64,000 nucleotides of DNA from Chryseobacterium gambrini (GCF_900156825.1 NZ_FTOV01000001.1:496001-560000); one strand, 5' to 3'; positions 43,667-53,262 are shown, numbered from the stretch's first letter. Translations and numbers: made by a program. The notes: generated from the sequence alone by a model not told the origin.

Positions 43667-44068
43667 ATGAACTATCACACAAGAAAATGGGTAAAACCGG
43701 AAGACCTTAATCCCAATCAGTCTCTTTTCGGAGGAAGGCTGTTGCAGTGGATCGATGAAGAAGCTGCGTTGTATGCAGTTATTCAGCTTGAAAATAAAAA
43801 AGTAGTCACCAAATTTATCTCAGAAATCAATTTCGTAAGCTCCGCAAAACAGGGTGATATCATTGAAATCGGGATCGAAGTTTCGGCGTTCGGCTCAACT
43901 TCTCTTACTTTAAGATGTGAAGTGCGAAACAAAATGACCCATCAAACCATCATCACCGTCGACAGAATTGTTATGGTAAATCTCGACGAAAACGGAAATC
44001 CTGCTCCTCACGGAAAAACGAAAGTGGAATTTGTGAAAGACAGATTGAACAACCAAAGCTCCTTATGA
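43667..44068 (+). CDS. Hotdog-fold acyl-CoA thioesterase
   Basis: 133 residues with the BACH/YciA-type hotdog signature: NPNQSLFGGRLLQWIDEEAA contains the catalytic Asn and Asp/Glu region, and SSAKQGDIIEIGIEVSAFGS the central helix and strand. It hydrolyses acyl-CoA to free acid and CoA; chain-length preference is not evident. The start is decided by the upstream promoter. Its TGA overlaps the ATG of the following regulator by four bases. Confidence 0.86.
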   Translation: MNYHTRKWVKPEDLNPNQSLFGGRLLQWIDEEAALYAVIQLENKKVVTKFISEINFVSSAKQGDIIEIGIEVSAFGSTSLTLRCEVRNKMTHQTIITVDRIVMVNLDENGNPAPHGKTKVEFVKDRLNNQSSL

Positions 44069-44625
44069 AAATTTTCATAAAAAATATGGTCTGCGGCAGA
44101 TGCATTTCTGCTGTGGAAGCTATATTTGCTGAAGCAGGCATTCCCTTAACATCAATCACTCTCGGAGAAGTGGAAACCCAGCAGGATATTTCAGTTCATG
44201 ATATGGAAAAACTGGAAAATCTTCTCCTAAAAACAGGCTTTGAAAGAATAAAAGACTCTGCCCATCAGTTAATTGAGAAAATTAAAAATTTAATTATTGT
44301 AAAAATCAGCGAACTGGATATCGCTGAAAGTTTTCTTTTGTCTGAATTTTTAACCCACAAACTGCATAAAGAGTACAGTTCTCTTTCAAAAACCTTCTCT
44401 CAGAACGAAAACATCACGCTTGAACAGTTTTTCATTCTTCAAAAAATTGAAAAAGTAAAAGAACTTCTTTTATATAATGAATTTACTTTAACAGAAATCG
44501 CGGGAAAACTCGGCTATAAAAGTGTTCAGCATTTATCTTCCCAGTTCCGAAACAGCACCGGCTTCACTCCTACTGAATTTAAAAAACTGAAAATTCACAA
44601 CAGAAAACCGCTGGACCAAATTTAA
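44065..44625 (+). CDS. Regulator joining an HMA-like metal motif to an AraC domain
   Basis: 186 residues. The N-terminus MKIFIKNMVCGRCISAVEAI looks like a heavy-metal-associated (HMA) unit with Cys10 and Cys13 in the M-x-C-x-x-C position, followed by a helical linker. Residues 125-177 form an AraC-type helix-turn-helix (TLTEIAGKLGYKSVQHLSSQFRNSTGFTPTEFKK, seen in two parts). It is reasonable to infer a transcription factor that senses copper or a similar soft metal, controlling the copper-type P-ATPase gene 297 bases downstream on the same strand. It is translationally coupled to the thioesterase gene. Confidence 0.8.
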   Translation: MKIFIKNMVCGRCISAVEAIFAEAGIPLTSITLGEVETQQDISVHDMEKLENLLLKTGFERIKDSAHQLIEKIKNLIIVKISELDIAESFLLSEFLTHKLHKEYSSLSKTFSQNENITLEQFFILQKIEKVKELLLYNEFTLTEIAGKLGYKSVQHLSSQFRNSTGFTPTEFKKLKIHNRKPLDQI

Positions 44626-44676
44626 TTGGTTGGAGAATATTTAGAGTTTGAGAGCTTTTTGGGTTTAAAATCGCGC

Positions 44677-44762
44677 AGATTTGTCGGATTAAGCAGATGT
44701 TTGTGTAAATTCCTCTTGTATTTAAATAAAAAAAGAAACTGCGTAATCAATCTGCCAAATCT
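44677..44762. repeat. Inverted intergenic repeat, GCAGATTTG type, before the P-ATPase gene
   Basis: AGATTTGTCGGATT (44677-44690) and AATCTGCCAAATCT (44749-44762) are inverted copies matching at 12 of 14 bases. A related inverted pair lies after the P-ATPase gene. The remainder of the 297-base gap up to 44922 shows only a GAAATTTG close to the -7 consensus near 44896. Confidence 0.5.
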
Positions 44763-44922
44763 ACAAGAGAAATTAAAAAAAACACTCTTACCCTAAAACT
44801 CCAATACCCTAAAACACAAAAACCCTCCCACTCATAAAACAGAATTCTGTAAACATTATCCTTAAATTTATAACAGGCTTCCGATTGCTTTTTGGAAATT
44901 TGTACCATAAATCAGAAGGATC

Positions 44923-47763
44923 ATGGAAAAGCAATATAAAATTCTCGGAATGACCTGTTCCGGATGTCAGAAAAAGATTTCTGAAAAGCTGAACAGTTTA
45001 GAAAACATAAAAGCTGATATTCATCTCGAAAACAATACGGCAACCATTATCTCCGACAAAGAATTTGAAATCAATACTTTAAATAAAGTACTCGAAGAAA
45101 TCGGCAACTACAAACTGGAAGATCCGGACAATCCTGAAAAAACGTTCATTAAACCACAGGACAGAGTTTCTCCGTCTTCGGTTTACTATTGCCCAATGGA
45201 ATGCGAAGGAGAAAAAGTTTATTTTCAGCAGGGCAAAAGATGTCCTGTCTGCAATATGTATCTGGTTCCTATTGAGGAAAAGCACGCAAAAGATCCGAAT
45301 TTTAAATCTGCTTATTCCCAAACAAATTTGCCTGAAAATTTCAAAGATAATATCGGAGAATATTATTGCCCGATGTTCTGCGAAAGTGATAAAATTTATC
45401 CCGAAAAAGGAGATTGCCCTATTTGCAATATGCATCTGGAAGAAATTACAGAAGATTTAGTTAAAAATTCCACTTCAAATTCGCATCAACATTCTCACGA
45501 TCACACCCATCATCAAGAAGCACCGAAAGTAACCGATGCAATGGCTGGAAAATACTATTGTCCGATGTATTGCGAAGGCGATAAAGTCTACGACAGCAAT
45601 GTCGGGTGTCCCGTTTGCGGAATGGATCTCGTAAAATATCCTGAGAAAAAAGCGGCAAAATACACCTGTCCGATGCATCCTGAAATCATTCGTGACGAAC
45701 CGGGAGACTGCCCGATCTGCGGAATGGACCTCGTAAGAATGCCCGACAAAAAAGAGGAAGAAGATGAAACCTACAATATATTAAAAAAGAAATTCATCAT
45801 TTCACTGGCTTTTACGGTTCCCGTTTTCATTCTTTCGATGGGCGGAATGTTTTTTGATTTTCCTTTTTCTCATCAAATTCAGGGAATTATTGAATTGATT
45901 TTAACGCTTCCTGTCATATTGTATTCAGGATGGTTTTTAATGAAAAGAGGATTTGTTTCTTTCAAAACAGGGAACTTAAATATGTTCAGCCTGATTGTTC
46001 TGGGAGTTGCAGCCGCATTTATTTTCAGTATTGTCGCCCTAATTTTTCCTGATATAATTCCGCATGAAATTCGTGGCAGCCATCATGAAATTCCTTTATA
46101 TTTTGAAGCGGTCTGTGTTATTTTAACGCTGGTTATTTTGGGACAGCTAATGGAAGCTGCGGCGCACAAAAAAACAGGAAATGCTATCCGTGAACTGATG
46201 AATTTATCACCCGATGAAGCCAATCTTATCGTTAACGGAGAAGAGAAAAAAGTACTGCTTTCACAGATTAAAATCGGCGATTTATTAAAAGTAAAACCGG
46301 GGGAGAAAATTCCGGTGGACGGAAAAATAACGGAAGGAAGTTCTGTAGTCGACGAAAGTATGATTACAGGAGAGCCGATTCCCGTTGAGAAAAACGTTGA
46401 TGATAAAGTTTCTTCCGGAACCATCAACGGAAATCAGTTTTTCATTATGAAAGCGGAAAAAGTCGGCGACGAAACCCTGCTTTCCCAAATTATCAGGATG
46501 GTAAATGAAGCAAGCCGAAGCAAAGCCCCGATTCAGAAACTTACAGATAAAGTTTCTAAAATATTTGTTCCTGCTGTTATATTGATTGCCGTTTTAACCT
46601 TTATTCTGTGGCAGATTTTCGGTCCGGAAGGTCAGAAACCCCTGTTTGCTTTTGTCAATGCGGTCGCTGTTTTAATTGTGGCCTGTCCTTGCGCTTTAGG
46701 TTTGGCAACGCCAATGTCTCTGATGGTAGGAATCGGGAAAGGTGCAAAAAACGGAATTCTGATTAAAAATGCAGAAGCTCTTGAACAGATGAATAAGGTA
46801 AATGTGCTGATTACCGATAAAACAGGAACTTTAACGGAAGGAAAGCCTTCTGTAGAACATATTGAAACAGTTGATAAAGACGAAAAATTCATTTTAAAAT
46901 TAGCCTATTCATTAAATCAGAATTCGGAACATCCGCTTTCAAATGCAGTGATTAAAAAGGCAAAAGCTGAAAGTATAACTCCTGAAAAAGTAGAACAATT
47001 TGAAAATATTTCCGGAAAAGGAATCAAAGGAAATATTAACGGGAAAATGGTTTTCCTTGGAAACAAAGGTCTTTTAACCTCACATCAGATTTCAGTTCCT
47101 CAAAATATAAAACAAAAGGCAGAAGAAATCCAGGCGAAAGCACATACCATTTCTTATGTCGCTCAGGAAAACGAAGTTTTAGGATTCATCAGTTTTACCG
47201 ATAAAATTAAAGAAAGTTCTAAAAAAGCAGTTCAGCAATTATTAAATGAAGGAATTGACGTCATCATGATGACCGGAGACAATCAAAACACTGCAAAAGC
47301 CGTTGCAGAGGAATTGGGAATCAGACATTTTAAAGCAAACTGTCTTCCTGAAGATAAATTAAATGAAGTAAAAAAACTTCAGAAACAAGGGAAAATTGTC
47401 GCGATGACCGGCGACGGAATCAACGACTCTCCCGCTCTAGCTCAGGCAAATATCGGAATTGCGATGGGAACAGGAACCGATGTTGCCATAGAAAGTGCAG
47501 AAATTACTTTGCTGAAAGGAGATATTTTAGGCGTTGCAAAAGCCAGACTATTAAGTGAAAAATTACTGAAAAATATTAAGGAAAATCTGTTCTTTGCTTT
47601 TATATACAATATTTTGGGAGTTCCCGTTGCGGCAGGATTATTGTATCCGTTTTTTGGAATCCTGTTATCTCCGATGATTGCAGCAGCGGCGATGAGTTTT
47701 AGTTCTCTTTCTGTCATTTTAAATTCTTTGCGACTGAATTCGGTGGATCTGGAAATTGAGTAA
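44923..47763 (+). CDS. Copper-type P1B ATPase with HMA and four Cys-rich metal modules
   Basis: 946 residues. An N-terminal HMA domain has GMTCSGC (Cys12, Cys15). Four heavy-metal-binding modules follow at about 88-117, 147-174, 211-238 and 247-272, each of the form Y-x-C-P-M...C-P-x-C-x-M, with a His-rich stretch [10 protein letters not shown] (188-197) between the second and third. The P-ATPase core has [11 protein letters not shown] (CPC 588-590 in the transport helix), ITGEP (481-485), DKTGT (632-636, phosphorylated Asp), SEHPLS and [15 protein letters not shown] with HMA suggests Cu+ export from the cytoplasm. The tandem modules make the N-terminus about 280 residues long, far more than in CopA of E. 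coli. Confidence 0.92.
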   Translation: MEKQYKILGMTCSGCQKKISEKLNSLENIKADIHLENNTATIISDKEFEINTLNKVLEEIGNYKLEDPDNPEKTFIKPQDRVSPSSVYYCPMECEGEKVYFQQGKRCPVCNMYLVPIEEKHAKDPNFKSAYSQTNLPENFKDNIGEYYCPMFCESDKIYPEKGDCPICNMHLEEITEDLVKNSTSNSHQHSHDHTHHQEAPKVTDAMAGKYYCPMYCEGDKVYDSNVGCPVCGMDLVKYPEKKAAKYTCPMHPEIIRDEPGDCPICGMDLVRMPDKKEEEDETYNILKKKFIISLAFTVPVFILSMGGMFFDFPFSHQIQGIIELILTLPVILYSGWFLMKRGFVSFKTGNLNMFSLIVLGVAAAFIFSIVALIFPDIIPHEIRGSHHEIPLYFEAVCVILTLVILGQLMEAAAHKKTGNAIRELMNLSPDEANLIVNGEEKKVLLSQIKIGDLLKVKPGEKIPVDGKITEGSSVVDESMITGEPIPVEKNVDDKVSSGTINGNQFFIMKAEKVGDETLLSQIIRMVNEASRSKAPIQKLTDKVSKIFVPAVILIAVLTFILWQIFGPEGQKPLFAFVNAVAVLIVACPCALGLATPMSLMVGIGKGAKNGILIKNAEALEQMNKVNVLITDKTGTLTEGKPSVEHIETVDKDEKFILKLAYSLNQNSEHPLSNAVIKKAKAESITPEKVEQFENISGKGIKGNINGKMVFLGNKGLLTSHQISVPQNIKQKAEEIQAKAHTISYVAQENEVLGFISFTDKIKESSKKAVQQLLNEGIDVIMMTGDNQNTAKAVAEELGIRHFKANCLPEDKLNEVKKLQKQGKIVAMTGDGINDSPALAQANIGIAMGTGTDVAIESAEITLLKGDILGVAKARLLSEKLLKNIKENLFFAFIYNILGVPVAAGLLYPFFGILLSPMIAAAAMSFSSLSVILNSLRLNSVDLEIE

Positions 47764-47769
47764 ATTTTT

Positions 47770-47986
47770 CTCGCAGATTTGGAGACTAAAATCACTGATT
47801 ATCAACAAAAAAGTTCACAATAGCTTTTAAAAATCTTTGATTTTTATTGTTTTGAGAACTTTAAAAATTCTGATAATCGCTGTATGAATGTCTTTTGCAA
47901 CTTTTGCGGTTAATTCTGAATTTGTTTAAAACAGGCTTATTAATAAACGTAAATAATAACAGTACAATTATCTCCCAAATCTGCGA
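47770..47986. repeat. Inverted intergenic repeat, TCGCAGATTTGG type, after the P-ATPase gene
   Basis: TCGCAGATTTGGAGA (47771-47785) and TCTCCCAAATCTGCGA (47971-47986) are inverted copies differing by one inserted base, about 185 bases apart. The interior has no gene I can support. It resembles a decayed non-autonomous element or a dispersed intergenic repeat. Confidence 0.55.
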
Positions 47987-48003
47987 AAGCAAAAAGTAAC
48001 AAT

Positions 48004-48732
48004 ATGAAAAAAGAAAATTTATACATCGGCTGTTCGGGATTCTACAATAATGACTGGAAAGGATCATTGTATCCTGAAGACGCGAAAAGTAACGATTTTC
48101 TTACGTTGTATTCAGCGGAATTTAACTGCGTGGAAATCAATTCTACTTTTTACAGAAAACCTACTGCAAAAACGTTGTTGAAATGGTATGATGAAACGTC
48201 CGATGATTTTAAATTTTTCATTAAAATTCCGAAAACCATTTCCCATGAAAAGCGACTGAGAGAATGCAAAGAAGAAATTGCGGAATTCTGTCATCATATT
48301 GAATCTCATTTGAAGGAAAAACTTTCCGGATTTCTGTATCAGTTTCCTCCATCTTTTAAAAATACTCAGGAAAATATTGATTTAATCCTTAACAATATTG
48401 ATCATAATCATTTAAATGTCATTGAATTCCGTCACGAATCGTGGTGGAATGAAGCGGTATTTAAAATTTTGGCAGAAAATAAGGTCATTTTTTCCGGTGT
48501 CAGTTTTCCCGGAAATCTACCGGAAGATGTCATTATCAACGATTCTGAAGTTTTATATTATCGGCTTCACGGAAAACCTGTGCTTTACAAATCTGAATAC
48601 AGCAATGAATTCCTTGAAAATCTAGCCAAAAAGATTAAAAATTTACAACATAAATCATTTATCTTTTTCAATAATACGTGGGGAAATGCTGCCATTAAAA
48701 ATTCACTGTATTTAAAGAAAATTCTTGAGTAA
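48004..48732 (+). CDS. DUF72 family protein (YecE-like)
   Basis: 242 residues with the TIM-barrel DUF72 landmarks: YIGCSGFYNNDWKGSLYPED at the start, FNCVEINSTFYRKP, FKFFIKIPKTISHEKRL, LNVIEFRHESWW, and a terminal FIFFNNTWGNAAIKNS. The family is conserved but has no established reaction; structural similarity to endonuclease IV-type barrels has been noted. It is monocistronic, placed behind the repeat at 47.8-48.0 kb. Confidence 0.87.
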   Translation: MKKENLYIGCSGFYNNDWKGSLYPEDAKSNDFLTLYSAEFNCVEINSTFYRKPTAKTLLKWYDETSDDFKFFIKIPKTISHEKRLRECKEEIAEFCHHIESHLKEKLSGFLYQFPPSFKNTQENIDLILNNIDHNHLNVIEFRHESWWNEAVFKILAENKVIFSGVSFPGNLPEDVIINDSEVLYYRLHGKPVLYKSEYSNEFLENLAKKIKNLQHKSFIFFNNTWGNAAIKNSLYLKKILE

Positions 48733-48849
48733 AAATATTTTATTAAAATAAGCTTAAAAAGTCAAAATTAAGTGAAATTTGGCGTAATTTTTGTTAAGAA
48801 TAATTTGGAAAAATTAACAATTTTTAACAACAAAATTCCATTAAATTTT

Positions 48850-49716
48850 ATGACAAAAACTTTTGCGGAAAAGTCTAAAAACAAGACTTTTCTTGGGATG
48901 CTTGCATTGGTGAGTGCAACTTCAATCTTATTCAACAACTGTAATCAAAAAAAAGATAAAAAAGAATCTGAAAAACTGATTCCGAAAGACCATCCCGTCG
49001 CAAAAATTGTCCCCAAACTTGATGATGAAAATGTTCCTTCAGATAAAAGAGTAATTTATCTGACCTTTGATGACGGTCCGAATCGCGGAACCGAAAATCT
49101 TCTGAAAATTTTACACAAAAGAAACATCTGCGCCACCGCATTTCTTGTAGGCAAACACGCTTACGGAAGCAAAAAGCAGCAGGAAGATCTGGAACTGTTA
49201 AGAAAAGATCATTTAATAGAACTTGCGAATCACAGTTTCACGCACGCGCACAACAAGTACACCGATTTTTACAAAAATCCCACAGGTGTTGTTGAAGATT
49301 TTAATGCAGCAAAAGACAGCCTTAAACTGTATGATAAAATTGCGAGAACTCCCGGAAGAAATATCTGGAGACTGAATAACATTACCGTAACCGACCTTAA
49401 AAGTTCAACGGAAGCCGCAGATAAGCTAAAACAGGCAGGTTACAAAGTAATCGGTTGGGATCTTGAGTGGAAACCGACCAATAAAATGGCATTAAAGGGA
49501 AAACATGAAGAAATGCTGAAAAAAGTGGACAGTATTTTCTTTAATGACCTTGAAAAAACTTCAAGACATCTGGTTTTTCTTACGCATGACCAGTATTTAA
49601 CCGATGCAGATTCCATAAATGAACTCGATCTTTTTATTGAAAAACTTCAGAAAAGCAACCGTTTTGTTTTCAGAAAAATCTCGGAATATCCTAAAATTAA
49701 TGAGGTTTTGAATTAA
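48850..49716 (+). CDS. Polysaccharide deacetylase lipoprotein
   Basis: 288 residues from the ATG at 48850, which precedes a membrane segment and a likely lipoprotein Cys31 (SILFNNCN); a GTG 26 codons earlier would bury the signal and is less likely. The NodB fold starts with VIYLTFDDGPNRGTENLL (catalytic and metal Asp) and continues with NHSFTHAHNKY (His-x3-His zinc ligands) and ARTPGRNIWR. It removes acetyl groups from a cell-wall or exopolysaccharide substrate. Monocistronic. Confidence 0.85.
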   Translation: MTKTFAEKSKNKTFLGMLALVSATSILFNNCNQKKDKKESEKLIPKDHPVAKIVPKLDDENVPSDKRVIYLTFDDGPNRGTENLLKILHKRNICATAFLVGKHAYGSKKQQEDLELLRKDHLIELANHSFTHAHNKYTDFYKNPTGVVEDFNAAKDSLKLYDKIARTPGRNIWRLNNITVTDLKSSTEAADKLKQAGYKVIGWDLEWKPTNKMALKGKHEEMLKKVDSIFFNDLEKTSRHLVFLTHDQYLTDADSINELDLFIEKLQKSNRFVFRKISEYPKINEVLN

Positions 49717-49761
49717 ATTTAATCATCCTTGTCCGATAAACATTGAAACACAATTATAAGG

Positions 49762-49903
49762 TCGCTCCTCCGGAGCTTCCATTCTAAGAATAACTATTTT
49801 CTATGAACAGGTTGCTCCTAATGGAGCTGCATTTAATCCCATCAAGATTTACTGTTAGTAGAAAAAAAGACGCCATCAAAAAAAGCTCCAGAGGAGCGAA
49901 CTG
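49762..49903. repeat. Cluster of three REP hairpins
   Basis: GCTCC-TCC-GGAGC (49764-49776) and GCTCC-TAAT-GGAGC (49814-49827) point one way (preceded by AGGTC / CAGGTT), and GCTCC-AGA-GGAGC followed by GAACTG (49885-49897) points the other. They share stem and flanks with the REPs at the RAYT gene at 8.4-9.0 kb. Confidence 0.75.
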
Positions 49904-49983
49904 TCGATTTGTGCAATAAACATTGAGCTCATAAATTTGTTTATATGTTTTATCGGATAATATTGAAATTTAATATATTGTAT

Positions 49984-50066
49984 GTCTGTCATTCTGATCG
50001 AAACGAAGTGGAGTGAAGAATCTTTAACAATAAAACTTAGATTCTTCCTTCATCAGAATGACAGAC
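49984..50066. repeat. TCATTCTGA / GAAGAATCT dispersed inverted repeat
   Basis: Outer arms GTCTGTCATTCTGAT (49984-49998) and ATCAGAATGACAGAC (50052-50066) match perfectly over 15 bases; inner arms GAAGAATCT (50015-50023) and AGATTCTTC (50039-50047) match over 9. A decayed copy is at 5895-5940. The remaining intergenic DNA up to 50151 shows nothing further. Confidence 0.75.
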
Positions 50067-50151
50067 ATTCTGTTTTAGACTAAAAGAATTTCACGTCTAA
50101 AAATTTCAATATTCATTAGCTTTTCGTCTTTAAAATTCGGAAATTTGCATT

Positions 50152-50811
50152 ATGAGTATTCAGGAAAATTACAATCATATTAAAAGCCAGCTTCCTTCTG
50201 ATGTACAGTTGGTTGCTGTTTCAAAAACACATCCTGTTTCTGCGATTCAGGAAGTTTATGATCTTGGACAGAGAGTTTTTGGTGAAAATAAAGTTCAGGA
50301 AGTATCAGAAAAATATCCGCTCCTTCCCAAAGATATTCAATGGCATCTGATTGGGCATCTTCAGACGAATAAAGTAAAATATATCGCTGAATTTGTGGAT
50401 ACGATCCAAAGTGTTGATTCTGAAAAGCTGATCTGTGAGATCAACAAAGAAGCAGCAAAGCACAACCGAACCATCAAAGTGTTGCTTCAGGTGAAAATTG
50501 CGGAGGAAGAAAGTAAATTCGGACTGGAAACCGATGAAGCCAAAGATTTGTTTGAACAGTATCTCAGCGGAGAATTTCAGAATATTGAAATTACCGGATT
50601 GATGGGAATGGCAACTTTCACGGACGATAAAGATCAGGTAAAGAAGGAATTTTTAAACCTGAAAAATCTTTTTGATGAATTAAATCAACTGAAAAAACTA
50701 GAAACCCTCTCAATGGGAATGAGTGATGATTTTCCGATTGCTATTGAATGCGGTGCCAATTCCGTAAGAGTGGGATCGGCGATTTTCGGGAGAAGAGATT
50801 ATTCTCAATAA
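50152..50811 (+). CDS. YggS-family PLP-binding protein (PLP homeostasis)
   Basis: 219 residues, a fold III PLP-binding barrel. The PLP lysine is in LVAVSKTHPVSAI near the N-terminus; FGENKVQE, WHLIGHLQTNK, SVDSEKL and SMGMSDDFPIAIECGANSVRVGSAIFG are the family hallmarks. It has no known catalytic reaction and helps balance free PLP and amino/keto acid pools. Length is normal. Monocistronic. Confidence 0.93.
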   Translation: MSIQENYNHIKSQLPSDVQLVAVSKTHPVSAIQEVYDLGQRVFGENKVQEVSEKYPLLPKDIQWHLIGHLQTNKVKYIAEFVDTIQSVDSEKLICEINKEAAKHNRTIKVLLQVKIAEEESKFGLETDEAKDLFEQYLSGEFQNIEITGLMGMATFTDDKDQVKKEFLNLKNLFDELNQLKKLETLSMGMSDDFPIAIECGANSVRVGSAIFGRRDYSQ

Positions 50812-50880
50812 ATATTTTAAAGCCCATATACTGTAGAGGAACTATTTTAAAATAGTCCTATTTAAATAATAAACTAAACC

Positions 50881-52314
50881 ATGACAGACGAAAAAAAAGA
50901 AAAACTCGAGAGAATTTTTGAAATTATAAAAGACCAACTCGAACCAGAAACAGAATATTATAGTTATCAGACTTACAGGTCCAGACAATCATTTTATAAA
51001 GTTACGGAAGGACGAAGAGATGATAATGTACCGAAAGTTATTCATTGGAAAAACAACAGAGAAAATCTTGAAGGAACCGATTTTAATATTTTAGAAGTAC
51101 TTTATGACTTTAATCGAAATTCTGAGTATGACAAAATAACTTTTTTCACCTTATCTAAAGAAAAGGGCTTTACTAATAAAACTGTTGACGCAAAACTGCT
51201 TATTGAACTCATGAAACTTGCACTTTTCAGTGACATTGAGTCGGGTTCAGGCAGAAGAGAAGAAAGTGTAATAAAGATTATTCCAAGTAAAAATTCTGAC
51301 AGACTGAACTTAGACATTTTCACAAAAATTCATGATGCAGACGGTGGAATCAGAGAATCTGATTTTGCTGAAGTTGAAAAATACGTGGACTGTCTTTATC
51401 ATAGGTTGGATCAAAAACTGGAAGTAATCTACACTTCGGCTTCAGAACATGCTATTGAGATCCTTACAGTTCCTGAAATCTCGGGATTGACTTCATTATA
51501 CGCACCTGTTGAAGATTTATCGCTCGAAGCATCGGAAACTGAAAAAGTATACGAATTTCTGGAATCCTGGAGTGATGCAAAAATTGCAAAAGCTCTTGAG
51601 GTAATCAATACAAATCCAGTTCTTAAAGCCAATGTTGAAAAAAGATATCTTAAATTTATTAGATCTCGCGTTGGAAATGATGCGGGACTCGACGCTTTTG
51701 TTAAAGCTGGGCTTACCCGTAAAGAATTTAACCTGCTTAACGGAAAAGATTTTGATAAAAACTTCATCTCGTTCTCTTATTTTCAGGAGGAAGAATGCCA
51801 GCTTGTTGTTAACTTCATCGGAAGTCTTGTGATGAATTATCTGGATATTGATCAGTTCAAAAAAGAAGCTCAAGCTGCCGAAACAGAAGAAGATCTGTTA
51901 AAAATTTATTCCTACGCTGCGGATATTGTAAAAAAAGGAATTCTGGAAGAAGCAAAGACAAATCCTGATGGCTGGTTCAGTAAATTAAGTATAAAATTTG
52001 CTAATCTTAAAGTATATGATGTACTTTTTGAAAAAACAGATTTTACAATTCCTAATCTGAACTGTTTAAAAGCTTTTATTTTCTATTTGGGAATTAATAC
52101 TCACAGATCTGTATATCTGGATATTTTTCAGTCCACCTGTAAAGAGCTTACAGAATTTTTCTGGCTTCTCCCTAGTGTACCGCAATCGTCTTGGGGAGAT
52201 ACCGAACTGAAGTTGCCGGAATATCCATTGAAATTTTCACGTACCGCTATTTACAGACTTGGTGACGGTAAGCGCTGGAGAAACAAAAGTTTTCCTGAAA
52301 AATCGTCAAAATAA
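50881..52314 (+). CDS. Hypothetical protein, 477 residues
   Basis: No signal peptide or membrane helix; the sequence is charged and mainly helical, with a run of strands near 150-200 (REESVIKIIPSKNSDRLNL). I recognise no catalytic motif or family. It is followed 36 bases later by an SMI1-like gene on the same strand, and the two together occupy a region without other assignable context. Such pairs in Bacteroidota sometimes belong to toxin-immunity loci, but there is no toxin domain visible here, so this remains speculation. Confidence 0.6.
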   Translation: MTDEKKEKLERIFEIIKDQLEPETEYYSYQTYRSRQSFYKVTEGRRDDNVPKVIHWKNNRENLEGTDFNILEVLYDFNRNSEYDKITFFTLSKEKGFTNKTVDAKLLIELMKLALFSDIESGSGRREESVIKIIPSKNSDRLNLDIFTKIHDADGGIRESDFAEVEKYVDCLYHRLDQKLEVIYTSASEHAIEILTVPEISGLTSLYAPVEDLSLEASETEKVYEFLESWSDAKIAKALEVINTNPVLKANVEKRYLKFIRSRVGNDAGLDAFVKAGLTRKEFNLLNGKDFDKNFISFSYFQEEECQLVVNFIGSLVMNYLDIDQFKKEAQAAETEEDLLKIYSYAADIVKKGILEEAKTNPDGWFSKLSIKFANLKVYDVLFEKTDFTIPNLNCLKAFIFYLGINTHRSVYLDIFQSTCKELTEFFWLLPSVPQSSWGDTELKLPEYPLKFSRTAIYRLGDGKRWRNKSFPEKSSK

Positions 52315-52350
52315 ACTTTACACAATACAGTTCAAAACAAGCAAAAAGAT

Positions 52351-53262
52351 ATGAGCAAAGCACAAAAATGGGCAGAATCTTATTTCCAACGTTTAGAAAA
52401 AATTATTGAAGAATTAAAAGAGCATTCATTAATCAATCATCTTAATTATTTTCAATTTACAGGTGTATCCGATGAGGAGATTGTAAAAATAGAATCGCAA
52501 ATCATAGAGCTTCTAAAATTAAATGCGGAAGATTATGGAACAATCCCACCTTCATCATTTGAATTTGATGAATACATGAAAGCGTTTTACAGAATGACTA
52601 ACGGGCTACACATTTCCTGGGATTCTCATATTCTGGAATCATCATTAACCACTAATGAAATACTTACATCTGCACCAAAAGAGAAATTGACTGTTGCTAA
52701 AGATGAATTATTACAGGCAGAAGGCTTCCTATCTTTACTTCCTTTAAATTCTTTAGTTTCTTATAATGATGTAAATATTTACGGTGATCCGACAGATTCA
52801 CGTTTCGGACAGGAAATAAGAAACAAAGGTGGTCATTTTACTTATCTGGACTTTTATTATTTTTACAATGATACCTGTATCGTTCTGAATGATAAGGATG
52901 ATTCGGGTTTATTATACCATGGAGATGACTATAGTGCTCATTATGATCCTAACAACGTATCCGATTTTGTGATTTATATGGAGTATCTTTTGGCAGCGCG
53001 CTTTTCAATCTTTTTGCGTCATACGGCTTTTCTCGACATTAATATCATTAAAGAAATGCGTACTAATCATTATGAAAATCTTATTAACAAGATTCATTCT
53101 GAAAATAAATACACAAGCATTGATAACATTTTGAAATATCATATGCTTAATGAGCAAATGCTTGAGAGCTATGGAGATCTAAATTATTTACAATCAAAAC
53201 CAGAAGAAGTTTACAATAAAATTGAAGAACTTTTGGGCTTAGTGTTAGAAGATGAATTATAA
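52351..53262 (+). CDS. SMI1/KNR4-like hypothetical protein, tentative
   Basis: 303 residues. The middle part resembles the SMI1/KNR4 superfamily in layout: FEFDEYMKAFYRMTNGLHISW contains the F-Y-x-x-x-NG-x-x-x-x-W pattern, seen here in pieces, followed much later by strands (YLDFYYFYNDTCIVL) and a terminal helix (VSDFVIYMEYLLAARFS). Members of this group often act as immunity proteins or scaffold components. No catalytic residues are apparent. It forms a probable two-gene unit with the 477-residue protein gene upstream. Confidence 0.55.
   Translation: MSKAQKWAESYFQRLEKIIEELKEHSLINHLNYFQFTGVSDEEIVKIESQIIELLKLNAEDYGTIPPSSFEFDEYMKAFYRMTNGLHISWDSHILESSLTTNEILTSAPKEKLTVAKDELLQAEGFLSLLPLNSLVSYNDVNIYGDPTDSRFGQEIRNKGGHFTYLDFYYFYNDTCIVLNDKDDSGLLYHGDDYSAHYDPNNVSDFVIYMEYLLAARFSIFLRHTAFLDINIIKEMRTNHYENLINKIHSENKYTSIDNILKYHMLNEQMLESYGDLNYLQSKPEEVYNKIEELLGLVLEDEL

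Noticed and set aside
48772..48849. GTG start that would extend the polysaccharide deacetylase by 26 residues
   Set aside because: The extension would place an AT-rich non-secretory stretch before the lipoprotein signal; the ATG at 48850 fits the signal.
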